Shown here piece by piece: positions 15,313 to 23,149 of a stretch of DNA of 32,793 bases. A program made the position numbers and the translations under genes. Below the pieces are notes generated by a model. It was not told the origin of the DNA, searched no databases, and saw only the letters and a list, made by a program, of their open reading frames with translations. The stretch is from an uncultured Clostridium sp. (lineage in GTDB: Bacteria; Bacillota; Clostridia; Clostridiales; Clostridiaceae), in contig CAKVLD010000033.1 in the NCBI GenBank assembly GCA_934755305.1, positions 1 to 32,793 of the forward strand. The letters run 5' to 3'. Every line of letters starts with the position of its first letter. The first letter of the stretch is position 1.

Positions 15313-15410
15313 CTTTTTAAGATAAATGTTGTTAATATATTTAAGGATTTAGATGCTTTAATAGTTTTATAAAATTATAAAATAATTACAACAACATTTA
15401 TCTTAAAAAG
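15313..15410. repeat. Perfect 21-bp inverted repeat spaced by 56 bp (copy 2)
   Basis: Arms 15313-15333 and 15390-15410 are exact reverse complements. The unit lies 218-315 bp upstream of the sheath start and is identical to copy 1. Confidence 0.7.
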
Positions 15411-15496
15411 AATATTAACCAAAAAAACTATTGCTTTCTTGCAACCGTTTATGCTGAAAAAACAACATGGTATGACAATAACAGGTAAAATACACC

Positions 15497-15520
15497 AAAA
15501 TAGGACTAAAGTCCTATTTT
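15497..15520. promoter_or_regulatory. Palindrome with TAGGACT-AA-AGTCCTA core, upstream of the sheath
   Basis: An exact 11-bp-arm palindrome whose right end touches TATAAA (15520-15525), a possible -10 box. A leader of about 100 nt would follow. It could be a repressor operator of the injection-system operon, or a hairpin. Confidence 0.5.
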
Positions 15521-15627
15521 ATAAACGCAACGAATGAATTACAATTAAAACATAATTTACAAAACATACAATTAAAGACAAAACAAATAAAATTAAAATA
15601 TAAACAGAATGAAAGGGGTTATACGAG

Positions 15628-17793
15628 TTGGATGTTATAAATCAAACTAATAGAACAATATTATTTGAGGAAATAAATCCTGAAAAGTTAGATTTGATTA
15701 CATTAGTAGGAGATACTAAAGGATTAAATAGCTTAAATGATGACAAAATAAAAGAAATTAATGAGAATCTTTTAGTAAACAGTTTTGAAGAATTCTTAGA
15801 AAAATTTGATCCAGTAGTGTATTCATTTTTTAACGCAAGTAATCAAAAGGTAATGTATACATTACAAAAGCCAGAAGGAATTCCAGAAGATATGATAACT
15901 GAAATTCCTATCAATCAAAATAATGACTTCTTAAAAATGCTATTCACTTTAATTGATACAAAAAGAGCTCAAGGAATAGCAAATGTAGATTTTAAATTCG
16001 AAAATCTTTTAGACATGATCTCACCTAAAAAAGTTATGGATGATATAAGACAAACCAGAAAAGAAATTCAATATACATATAGCAAATACGATGCCTTAGA
16101 TGACGAAGATCCGAATAAATTAGACTTAGGGGATAAGCTTAATGATATGTTTGAAGAAGCAAGTACTAATTATAACAACATTATGGCTATGCTTCCACTA
16201 GCAATAGAAGATATAAAAACTAGATTATTACTAGGTTCTGAAGGGGACAATGGTAATAAGGAATCCTTTACTTTAGGTTTATTAAGTATGGGGGAAAATG
16301 GAGAATTAAAAGTATTAGAAGCTCCTAAGAAAGAAGAAACAGCTCTTACAGTTGTAGATGATAATGCTAATCAAGGACTTATAGAAGCATTTGAAGAGGA
16401 TTATGAAGAAGTAAGTGAATCAAAATCAGAATATATAAAGAGCTTAGTAGTTAGAACATTTTGTCCTTTAGCATCTACAATGGAAAGTTCTATAGATGTA
16501 GATGTAGAAGTTTCAAATTACAATACTTACTTAGAATTCTATAAGAGTTCAAAAGATGATTTTATAAAAACAGTAAAACCATTAATTGAAAAATTACTTG
16601 GTGTAAAAATGTTCTTTGATCAATATCAAACTAAAAACAAAGGTATGAAGCCTTCATTACTAATAACAAATAATAAATTAAACAATTTAGTAAATGCAAA
16701 GAATATAGAAAGATTAAATACATTCTTAAGTTCAGTTAATGATAAGAATGATTTTAATAATACAATTTGGTTTGGAATAGTTCCTTCAATAGAACTTGGT
16801 TCACAAAATAAGAACAAAGTTAGAAGAGAAAGATTTAAATCAAATAAGAAAGTAGAAAAAGCTGATTCAAATACTATGGAAGATTTATCAATGTTATTAA
16901 ATGCAGTACAAAAGTACCGTATACAAGTATTCTTTAGCTTTGAAACTAAGGAAGAAACTACTTTCAATCATATAGCTACAGAAGGAATAGATAAATTTGT
17001 AGATAAGTGTACACCACTATTAAGAAATACTTATAGTGAATTTGCAATACCTTGTCTACCAAACTTTACCGTAATCCCAAGAGAAAAATCAGGAGTTATC
17101 TTAGATAAGAAGATGGTACTTTCAGAAGATGGCTCAGCAGAGCTTTCAAAAGAAAAGGAAGATATCTTAAAACTTTGGATAGAAGGAGTTTATATAGAAA
17201 GCTCTTATGTTGCAGCAGGAACTGTAGCTGCATATCAATGTCCTGAATACTTAAGAGATAACTTTAAAAATATATATAGCGAATATCCAGGAGTTAGATT
17301 TGATATAGAAGCAGGAGAAAATGCCCTAAGAGTACCAACTACTTTAGCTAAGGAAATATCAGGTTTCACTAATGAAATTAAAAATTCAATTAATAGAAAG
17401 AGTTTTGGATTTGTATTCTCATCAGAAAATGCACAATTAGATGGACAAGAAATTAAAAAGATAACAGTATATAAAGCAAGAAGTTTACAAACTAATGGAA
17501 ATGACTATGAATCTATATATAAAACTTTAGTTACAACATATATTGAAAGAATGTTAAGATTCTATACTAATGATTTCAAAGAAGATAATATAATTAAGTT
17601 CTTTAGTAATAATCCAAATAGCGTTAAGAGCAAATGGATGAATAATAAGGAATATGTTAACGGTATTATACAAGATGGTGATGATATTAATTTTGTAATT
17701 GATGATAAGAATGGAACTTGCAATATTGATCTTGTATTTAATGGAAATGTTAAGAACTTAGAAGTTGAAATCACACGTAGTGATGTAGGGTAA
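15628..17793 (+). CDS. Candidate contractile sheath protein (large subunit)
   Basis: A 721-residue soluble protein, read from a TTG 10 nt after AAAGGGG; no ATG lies near, and the duplicated copy preserves the same start. I do not see a diagnostic T6SS TssB/TssC motif. The sheath call rests on size, high position in the operon, and the tube-protein genes that follow directly, the usual sheath-tube order. Residues ~1-70 are an acidic helical start (MDVINQTNRTILFEEINPEK), ~205-260 a disordered acidic insert, then alpha/beta regions such as FNNTIWFGIVPSIELG and EFAIPCLPNFTVIPREKSG. The last strand, NIDLVFNGNVKNLEVEITRS, could be a sheath handshake strand. It could alternatively combine both sheath subunits. 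Confidence 0.5.
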   Translation: MDVINQTNRTILFEEINPEKLDLITLVGDTKGLNSLNDDKIKEINENLLVNSFEEFLEKFDPVVYSFFNASNQKVMYTLQKPEGIPEDMITEIPINQNNDFLKMLFTLIDTKRAQGIANVDFKFENLLDMISPKKVMDDIRQTRKEIQYTYSKYDALDDEDPNKLDLGDKLNDMFEEASTNYNNIMAMLPLAIEDIKTRLLLGSEGDNGNKESFTLGLLSMGENGELKVLEAPKKEETALTVVDDNANQGLIEAFEEDYEEVSESKSEYIKSLVVRTFCPLASTMESSIDVDVEVSNYNTYLEFYKSSKDDFIKTVKPLIEKLLGVKMFFDQYQTKNKGMKPSLLITNNKLNNLVNAKNIERLNTFLSSVNDKNDFNNTIWFGIVPSIELGSQNKNKVRRERFKSNKKVEKADSNTMEDLSMLLNAVQKYRIQVFFSFETKEETTFNHIATEGIDKFVDKCTPLLRNTYSEFAIPCLPNFTVIPREKSGVILDKKMVLSEDGSAELSKEKEDILKLWIEGVYIESSYVAAGTVAAYQCPEYLRDNFKNIYSEYPGVRFDIEAGENALRVPTTLAKEISGFTNEIKNSINRKSFGFVFSSENAQLDGQEIKKITVYKARSLQTNGNDYESIYKTLVTTYIERMLRFYTNDFKEDNIIKFFSNNPNSVKSKWMNNKEYVNGIIQDGDDINFVIDDKNGTCNIDLVFNGNVKNLEVEITRSDVG

Positions 17794-17796
17794 TTC

Positions 17797-17818
17797 TAAT
17801 AGATTAAAAAATCTATTA
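17797..17818. terminator. Small intercistronic hairpin between sheath and tube genes
   Basis: TAATAGATT pairs with AATCTATTA around an AAAA loop and is followed by a T/A-rich run. It may attenuate transcription or stabilise the 3' end so that tube mRNA is more abundant than sheath mRNA. Its strength is low (A-T rich). Confidence 0.35.
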
Positions 17819-17855
17819 TTATTATATATTAAAAAGATAAAAGGAGGAAAATAAA

Positions 17856-18281
17856 ATGGGTTTTAGAGTGAAAGTTGAAGGAGCAGATACAATTGATTTA
17901 AGTATTGAAAGTATTTTAAATGTAGAGTTTAAGACAGATACTCCACATGATTCAAATGCTCGTTCTACAGATTTAGGATCATCTTTAGTTATTGAAGGAA
18001 AAATTTTAACTCCAGTAGATGGAGAGGCTGCTGACCAAACTATTAAATTAGCACAATGGTCATTAGTACCAGCTGAAAAAGCAGATTGCTACAGAAATAT
18101 TAAGGTGGATGTAATTTCTGCATCACAAGTTGTAAGACAATTTACTTTACCTAATGCATATGTAGTAGACTACAAAGAAAGCTACGGAGATACTGAAGGT
18201 GTAGGTACATTTAAGCTATATGTTAAGCAAAAGAAAGACAAGATAGCTAAAGTTAAATTCGAAGGTGGATTTGCAGAGTAA
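17856..18281 (+). CDS. Hcp-like tube protein, paralogue 1
   Basis: A 141-residue beta-rich protein with an ATG after AAAGGAGG. It has the build of inner-tube subunits: MGFRVKVEGADTIDLSIESI, a long loop (TDTPHDSNARSTDLGS), paired strands SLVIEGKILTPVD and KLAQWSLVPAEKADCY, then a closing GVGTFKLYVKQKKDK and FEGGF. Hcp-type subunits form the hexameric tube that the sheath drives outward. Its length suits a tube protein (Hcp is about 160 residues), and a near-identical-length paralogue follows 21 bp later. The family is widely mis-named as a membrane-associated protease in clostridial records; no protease motif is present. Confidence 0.7.
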   Translation: MGFRVKVEGADTIDLSIESILNVEFKTDTPHDSNARSTDLGSSLVIEGKILTPVDGEAADQTIKLAQWSLVPAEKADCYRNIKVDVISASQVVRQFTLPNAYVVDYKESYGDTEGVGTFKLYVKQKKDKIAKVKFEGGFAE

Positions 18282-18302
18282 TAATTTAAGGAGGTAAGAA
18301 TT

Positions 18303-18728
18303 ATGGGATTTAGAGTAAAAATTGAAGGAGCTGAGACTATAGATCTTAGCATTGAAAGTATTGAAAATGTAAAATTTAGTACTGATACACCAAAGGACAC
18401 AAATGCTCGTTCTAAGGATGTAGGTAGCACACTTACTATATCAGGAAAAATATTAACTGCTGTTGATGGAGATCCATTTGACTCTACAAGAAAGATGGGT
18501 ACTTGGTCATTAGTACCAGCAGAAAAAGCTGATAGCTACAGAAAAGTTACTGTTGAAGTAATTTCTGCAGATCAAGTTATAAGAAAGATAACTTATCCAA
18601 ATGCTTTTGTAATTAATTACACAGAACATTTTGGAGATACAGAAGGTATAGGAACTTTTGAACTTACTGTAAGACAAAAGAAGGATAAGTTAAACTTAGT
18701 AACTGTTGAAGGTGGATATAGCGCTTAG
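18303..18728 (+). CDS. Hcp-like tube protein, paralogue 2
   Basis: It has 141 residues, an ATG after AAGGAGGT, and about 60% identity by eye to paralogue 1, aligned without gaps (shared: MGFRVK(V/I)EGA, TIDLSIESI, WSLVPAEKAD, RQKKDK). Differences cluster in the loop after GKILT and at the last 20 residues. Two tube subunits in tandem could form mixed rings, or one could be a specialised cap or effector-bearing variant. It is followed by a hairpin and a 200-bp structured gap, consistent with the tube genes being the end of a highly expressed segment. Confidence 0.7.
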   Translation: MGFRVKIEGAETIDLSIESIENVKFSTDTPKDTNARSKDVGSTLTISGKILTAVDGDPFDSTRKMGTWSLVPAEKADSYRKVTVEVISADQVIRKITYPNAFVINYTEHFGDTEGIGTFELTVRQKKDKLNLVTVEGGYSA

Positions 18729-18783
18729 AATTAATGTTATTTAAGAAAAGGCACTTATCTTACAAGCTACTTAGAATTTATGA

Positions 18784-18817
18784 TTTTTCTCTTAAATACT
18801 TAAATTTAAGAGAAAAA
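18784..18817. terminator. Intercistronic hairpin after the tube genes
   Basis: TTTTTCTCTTAAAT pairs exactly with ATTTAAGAGAAAAA (14 bp) around a 6-nt loop. CCGTTTTGAATTTTT follows. A partial terminator here would give sheath and tube transcripts in excess over downstream genes. Confidence 0.5.
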
Positions 18818-18836
18818 CCGTTTTGAATTTTTAAGA

Positions 18837-18903
18837 AGTGGCTGGTGGTAGTTTTTATCTGCGCCTTGAGCCATAAGGTATAGATAATCTACTGCCAGTC
18901 ACT
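18837..18903 (+). ncRNA. Structured RNA element between tube and J-domain genes
   Basis: Fifteen bases at 18837-18851 (AGTGGCTGGTGGTAG) pair along their whole length with 18889-18903 (CTACTGCCAGTCACT), using three G-U pairs. Inside are two further short helices (TATCT/AGATA and CCTT/AAGG) and a 7-nt loop. G-U pairs on the plus strand point to an RNA structure made from this strand. It ends 29 bp before the J-domain start, after which a TTTTATTATATA run follows. It could be an attenuator, an RNase processing site or a regulatory leader; no known riboswitch class was recognised. Confidence 0.5.
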
Positions 18904-18932
18904 ATTTTATTATATAGGAATAGAGGGGTATT

Positions 18933-19391
18933 GTGAAGAATTATTACAAAATTTTAGAAGTTAGTTCTACTGCTACTCAAGATGAAATAAAAAAATCATT
19001 TAGAAGTCTTGCAAAGAAATATCATCCAGATAGAAATAAGGATAATGAAGAGGCTTTAAGAAAATTTCAAGATATAAGTGAAGCTTATGAGGTAATAGGA
19101 AAAGAAGATTCAAGAAAGAAATATGATGAAAAGTTAAATTCAAGTGCTAGAAAAAATGATTTTACAAAAAGAGAAGAAGCAAGAAAAGAAGAGAAAAGAG
19201 CTTCAAAAGAAAAGGGTACATCAGCTAATGGTAAAAAAGCAAGCATGGAGAATCTAAGCAGTTATTTTGAAAGTTTCTTTGGATTTAGTGCAAATTCAAA
19301 TGATATAAATCAAGATAAGCTTAAGAAAAATAAAAATCCAATAGATGTTAGTAATATGTTTGATAGTTATTTTAATATTAAAAAGAAGTAA
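18933..19391 (+). CDS. J-domain (DnaJ-like) co-chaperone
   Basis: The protein has 152 residues and a GTG start after AGAGGGG. Residues 1-65 are a clear J domain: NYYKILEVSSTATQDEIKKS, the HPD motif at 31-33 and ISEAYEVIGKEDSRKKYDE. Instead of the Gly/Phe, zinc-finger and substrate domains of DnaJ there is a Lys/Glu-rich linker (~70-108) and two similar short aromatic motifs, YFESFFGFS and MFDSYFNI. J domains stimulate Hsp70 ATPase; the obvious partner is the Hsp70-like protein at 25152 in the same operon. The aromatic motifs may be docking sites on the sheath, tube or baseplate. It overlaps or abuts the next gene. Confidence 0.9.
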   Translation: MKNYYKILEVSSTATQDEIKKSFRSLAKKYHPDRNKDNEEALRKFQDISEAYEVIGKEDSRKKYDEKLNSSARKNDFTKREEARKEEKRASKEKGTSANGKKASMENLSSYFESFFGFSANSNDINQDKLKKNKNPIDVSNMFDSYFNIKKK

Positions 19392-19408
19392 TGGAGTTGG
19401 TTACTTTT

Positions 19409-19975
19409 ATGGAAAATGAAAAAAGAAAATATAACAATAAACTAATGATGAGTATACAAATTATAAATGCATTACTTGGAGCTTTAGTAGCTTTATTATG
19501 TGTAGTTATATATAGTTCTATTGAAGATGAAACAATTAAATCAATAGGGGTTACAGTAATTATAATTATAGGAATTGTATGTTTTTTAGAAATTTATAAG
19601 AGTTTGTATCTAGATAAAAATTATGATGATAGAAGCAATATAACATTTATAGAATTAGTAAATGAAGATAATGATGTTGTGAAAAGATGGAATATTGAAG
19701 ATAAAATATCCTTTGTTATTGGAAAAAGTACAATGGATGAAAAAGTATTTATTGATCTAAATTCTTCAGTATATTCTACATTAATTGAAGATAAGCATGC
19801 TGTTTTAAATTATGCTAATGGAATGTGGTATATAGAGGATATTTCTATAAACAGTGGTATTAGCATTCAAAAAAGAGATGATGATATAAAATACAGAATA
19901 GTTAAAGAAAGTCCTTGTGAAATAAAAAGGGGAGATATTCTTTATATTTCAAAGGTCAAACTTTTACTTAAATAA
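19409..19975 (+). CDS. Membrane-anchored FHA-domain protein
   Basis: About 188 residues from the ATG at 19409, which has GGAG 12 nt upstream. An ATG at 19391 overlapping the J-domain stop (TAATG) is an alternative that adds six residues. Two membrane helices (about residues 14-35 and 43-62) form a hairpin. The cytoplasmic remainder is a degenerate FHA fold: FVIGKSTMDEKVFIDLNS, then YSTLIEDKHAVLNYANGMWY and INSGISI. FHA domains bind phosphothreonine; in type VI secretion, Fha links a Thr kinase and phosphatase to assembly. The usual Gly-Arg and Ser-Arg-x-His are altered here (Gly-Lys, Glu-Asp-Lys-His), so phosphopeptide binding is uncertain. It may be part of a membrane anchor. Confidence 0.75.
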   Translation: MENEKRKYNNKLMMSIQIINALLGALVALLCVVIYSSIEDETIKSIGVTVIIIIGIVCFLEIYKSLYLDKNYDDRSNITFIELVNEDNDVVKRWNIEDKISFVIGKSTMDEKVFIDLNSSVYSTLIEDKHAVLNYANGMWYIEDISINSGISIQKRDDDIKYRIVKESPCEIKRGDILYISKVKLLLK

Positions 19976-19999
19976 ATTTTTACTTTTGGAGGGAATAAG

Positions 20000-20503
20000 A
20001 TGGGACTTTTAAGATGTCCAAATGGACATATGTTTAGCGAAAGACGTTATGGAACTATTTGTCCATATTGCAATATAGATACTAAAAATGTGGAAAAGGA
20101 AAATGAGGTTGTTCCAGAGGAAAGTGAAGTAGAAAAAAATCTTTTATTTCAAGAGGTTGAACCAGTTTGTGGATGGCTTGTCTGCATAGAAGGAACAAGA
20201 GTAGGTAAGGACTATAAGATTAAATCAGGAAAAAACTTTATAGGTAGAGCAGAAGATATGGATATTCAAATTATAGGGGATAATGCTATAGCAAATAGAA
20301 ATCATGCCATTGTAGTATATGATCCTAAAAAGAAGAATAATGTACTACTTCCTGGAGATTCTGCTGGAATTGCATATTTAAATGGTGAACCAGCTTATGT
20401 GCCTGTAGAACTTGCAGCTTATGATGTAATTGAACTTGGAAAAAGTAAATTTTTATTTGTTCCATTTTGTGGGGAACATTTTGAATGGGAAGATAATGAA
20501 TAG
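20000..20503 (+). CDS. Zinc-ribbon FHA-domain protein
   Basis: A 167-residue protein with an ATG after TGGAGGG. The N-terminus is a small zinc-binding knuckle (C6, H10, C21 and C24 in LRCPNGHMFSERRYGTICPY). After an acidic linker (~28-55) comes an FHA domain (~58-155) with GKNFIGRAEDMDIQI, ANRNHAIVVYD and YLNGEPAYVP. Here the Gly-Arg and Asn-His core is better kept than in the preceding FHA protein, so phosphothreonine binding is plausible. It is soluble, in a tight operon between the membrane FHA gene and the PP2C-like gene; together they look like a phospho-signalling unit. Confidence 0.85.
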   Translation: MGLLRCPNGHMFSERRYGTICPYCNIDTKNVEKENEVVPEESEVEKNLLFQEVEPVCGWLVCIEGTRVGKDYKIKSGKNFIGRAEDMDIQIIGDNAIANRNHAIVVYDPKKKNNVLLPGDSAGIAYLNGEPAYVPVELAAYDVIELGKSKFLFVPFCGEHFEWEDNE

Positions 20504-20513
20504 GATGATACAT

Positions 20514-21335
20514 ATGTATGATACAAATTATAAATTAATGATTTACTTTATATTAGCAATATTAGTTTTGTTAATTATAAGAAGAATTCTAATTTACTTT
20601 TTAAATAAGAAGGACTTAGAAATAGCAAAAGAGATAGTAATAGGAAAAGAAGAAATTCAAGAAGATCATTTATGTATAGTAAGAAAAGAATATGGTACTT
20701 TAGCTATTCTAGGAGATGGGTTTGGTAAAAATGGAGCTGGAAGAGTTTCAAGTAATATAGCTGTAAACTTCATAGCTAGAATGTTTGAAAGAGAAGATAG
20801 CACAGAAAAAATAGCTTACTTTTTTAAAAAAGCTTTTATGAAAGCTAATCATGAAGTAATAGAAAGAATTGAAAAAGATAAAGGTGGTACAAGCGTTACA
20901 GCTGCATTTATAAAAAATAATTTATTACATTATGCCTTAGTTGGAGATGTAATGCTTGCAATATATAGAAAAGGTGAATTAGTTAGAATTAGTGAAGGTC
21001 ATAATATTAGCGAAGTAGCAAAAAATGAGTATTACAAGGGGAACATAAATAGAAATGAAGCTGTGGTTACCTTAAAAAAAGAAAAATTATTACATTATAT
21101 AGGTGAAGGTGCCTTAGATAATATAGAAATGTCAGATATGCCTATAAGGCTTTGTAAAGGAGACATAGTTATCCTTATGAATAGAGGAATTTATGAAAGT
21201 ATAAGATGGGTAACATTAGAAGAAATTTTAAAAGATAAGTCAAAGGATCTAGATAGAAAATGTGAGATTATAATTGAAGAATTAGACAAAGAAAAAAATG
21301 GAAGTATTATACTAATGAAATATTGTTCTAAATAA
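20514..21335 (+). CDS. Membrane-anchored PP2C-like protein, probable pseudophosphatase
   Basis: About 273 residues from the ATG at 20514, eight nt after AGGATG; in-frame ATGs at 20496 and 20505 overlap or abut the previous gene and are alternatives. Residues 8-30 form one membrane helix. The rest follows the PP2C fold: LAILGDGFGKNGAGRVSS (D68), GGTSVTAAFI, YALVGDVMLAIYRKGELVRI (D145). But the SDG that supplies a metal-binding Asp is NRG (223-225), and the final DN is NG (262-263). Two of the four usual Mn/Mg-binding Asp residues are thus lost, so it may bind phosphoproteins or act structurally rather than dephosphorylate. It sits where type VI loci carry a PppA-like phosphatase. Confidence 0.8.
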   Translation: MYDTNYKLMIYFILAILVLLIIRRILIYFLNKKDLEIAKEIVIGKEEIQEDHLCIVRKEYGTLAILGDGFGKNGAGRVSSNIAVNFIARMFEREDSTEKIAYFFKKAFMKANHEVIERIEKDKGGTSVTAAFIKNNLLHYALVGDVMLAIYRKGELVRISEGHNISEVAKNEYYKGNINRNEAVVTLKKEKLLHYIGEGALDNIEMSDMPIRLCKGDIVILMNRGIYESIRWVTLEEILKDKSKDLDRKCEIIIEELDKEKNGSIILMKYCSK

Positions 21336-21360
21336 AAATTAGGTTAGGGTGATTTTTAAA

Positions 21361-23133
21361 ATGAGGAAGTTAAACTCAAAATTTACAACAAATTTTGTAT
21401 CAGAGGAAGGAAGTTTTATAAAAAATAAAGACTACTTTGCCTTTGTTGAATTAGATAACTATGCTTGCTATGTAGTATGTGATGGAATAGATGAAGATAA
21501 AGAATTAGAAAGTGCAAAAATAGCCGTAACTTCTATTATAGAGCAGTTTACAGAAAGACCTACTATGAGCAAATTCTTATTAAGAAGATACATAAAAAAG
21601 GCTAATGAAGAAATTTTGTCTTCTAGTAAGTTTACTAGATTAAAAGCTTCAATAACTATAGCGGTAACTAATTATAACAAAGTTAGATATGCTTTAGTAG
21701 GAAATACAAGATTTTATTTATTTAAAGATGGTTATTTAAAACTTGAAAGTAAAGATCAATCTTTAACTCAAGAAATGGCAGAAAAGGGCATGATTCCTTT
21801 AGATAAAATGGCAAAGCATAAAGAAAGAAATAATTTAACTAGTTTTTTAGGACAAAGTGAATTAGCCAAGCCTTTTGTATCAAAGAAATTCAAATTAAAA
21901 GATGGTGATGTATTTGCTCTTGCCACAAAAGGAATTTGGGAAAATTGTGATGGAAAAGAAATGGAAGACGCCTTGGAAGGGGCAAAGGAACCAAAGGAAG
22001 TAGTAGATAGAGTAGAAGATCTTATTTTATCAAAACAACCAAAAAAATTAGAAAATTACACTTTAGCAGTAACCTTTGCAGAGAAGTGTTACGTAGATCC
22101 AGAAAAGAAGAAAAAAATAAAAAAGATAATAATGATAGCTATACCAATATTAATAGCAGTAACAATTTTAATAGTAACTTTATTAATAATGCGAAATAAA
22201 AAGCTAGATGATATAGATTCAATGAATGACTATAAATTAAGTGCAGAAAAATATATAGTAAATGAAAATTATGAAAAGGCAAATGAAGAATATAAAAATG
22301 CCATAGATTTAGCAAAAAAACATAAGCTTAAAGATGATATAAAAACATTAGATGAAGATTTCAAATTTACAGATATGGTTATAGAAGCAGATAAGGATTT
22401 AAAAGATAAAAAGTATGATGATGCCTTAGATAAATACATGATGGCTCTTGAAGAATCAGGTGATGTAGGTAGCATTTCAAGAGCTTATATAGAAAAGAAA
22501 ATAGAAATAGTTAAAAACTGCATTAATGTTTCTGATATGTTAGTTCTTGCAGATAAGCAATTAGAAAATAACGATTTAGATGGAGCTGAAAAAACATATC
22601 TAGATGCAAAAAAAGCTTCAAATGATAGCTATTTAAAAGATGAAAGACAAGAAGCTTTAACTAAACTTCAAGAAATATCAGATAAAAAAGCTCAAGGAAA
22701 AGCAGATGAAGAGGCAAAGGCTAAAGAGGATAAAAAGGCTAAGGAAGAGCAAGAGGCAAAAGCTGATGAAGGTTTATCAAAGGCTATAGACTCTAGAAAA
22801 AATGGTGATGACAAATATGTAGCAGGAGATTATGTAAGTGCTAGAATGTACTATACTTTAGCACAGCAAGGTTTTAAAGAAGCAAAAGAAATGGGATTTG
22901 TAGAAGAAATGCAAGAAAAAATAGTATTAATGGACAAGAAAATAACTGAAACAGCTGACTTAAAAGCAGAAGCAGATAGATATTTAGAAGAAGCTAATAC
23001 TAGACTTGCTTCTGGGGATAAAGAATCAGCCAAAGTTTTATATATGTTAGCAAAAGAAAAATACACAAATTTAGGTTTAACTAAAGAAGCTTCAGAAGTA
23101 GATAAAAAGATGTCAGCTTTAGGACAAGGATAG
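21361..23133 (+). CDS. PP2C-like pseudophosphatase with membrane helix and TPR-like tail
   Basis: About 590 residues from the ATG at 21361, 9 nt after TAGGGTG; a GTG at 21349 is less likely. Residues ~1-240 are PP2C-like: YACYVVCDGID (D41), VRYALVGNTRFYLFKDG, FALATKGIWEN and ENYTLAVTF. Against the family, GD is GN (115), SDG is TKG (189-191) and DN is EN, so three of four metal Asp are gone. A basic run (KKKKIKK) and one membrane helix (~256-277) follow. The outer ~310 residues are helical repeats of TPR type (YEKANEEYKNAIDLAKK, YDDALDKYMMALEESG, DLDGAEKTYLDAKKA, DYVSARMYYTLAQQG) with an Ala/Lys/Glu coiled coil at ~440-470. With the cytoplasmic domain first, the repeats would lie outside the membrane and could span the wall or grip the apparatus. 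Confidence 0.82.
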   Translation: MRKLNSKFTTNFVSEEGSFIKNKDYFAFVELDNYACYVVCDGIDEDKELESAKIAVTSIIEQFTERPTMSKFLLRRYIKKANEEILSSSKFTRLKASITIAVTNYNKVRYALVGNTRFYLFKDGYLKLESKDQSLTQEMAEKGMIPLDKMAKHKERNNLTSFLGQSELAKPFVSKKFKLKDGDVFALATKGIWENCDGKEMEDALEGAKEPKEVVDRVEDLILSKQPKKLENYTLAVTFAEKCYVDPEKKKKIKKIIMIAIPILIAVTILIVTLLIMRNKKLDDIDSMNDYKLSAEKYIVNENYEKANEEYKNAIDLAKKHKLKDDIKTLDEDFKFTDMVIEADKDLKDKKYDDALDKYMMALEESGDVGSISRAYIEKKIEIVKNCINVSDMLVLADKQLENNDLDGAEKTYLDAKKASNDSYLKDERQEALTKLQEISDKKAQGKADEEAKAKEDKKAKEEQEAKADEGLSKAIDSRKNGDDKYVAGDYVSARMYYTLAQQGFKEAKEMGFVEEMQEKIVLMDKKITETADLKAEADRYLEEANTRLASGDKESAKVLYMLAKEKYTNLGLTKEASEVDKKMSALGQG

Positions 23134-23149
23134 AAAGAGGTGAAAAGAT

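Larger units (their letters stand above)
15227..15833 (+). repeat. Direct repeat copy 2 (~607 bp), at the intact sheath gene
   Basis: Counterpart of 5742-6348. It spans the end of the ATPase gene, the whole 378-bp gap 15250-15627 and the first ~68 codons of the intact sheath gene. The gap contains the ATPase terminator, the 21-bp-arm inverted repeat, the TAGGACT palindrome and a purine-rich leader, and no other gene. Confidence 0.93.

Noticed and set aside
16626..16967. A 113-codon minus-strand open frame inside the sheath gene
   Set aside because: It is antisense to the sheath frame and its Leu/Phe/Ser-rich product is what reverse-reading of Lys/Glu/Asn-rich codons gives.
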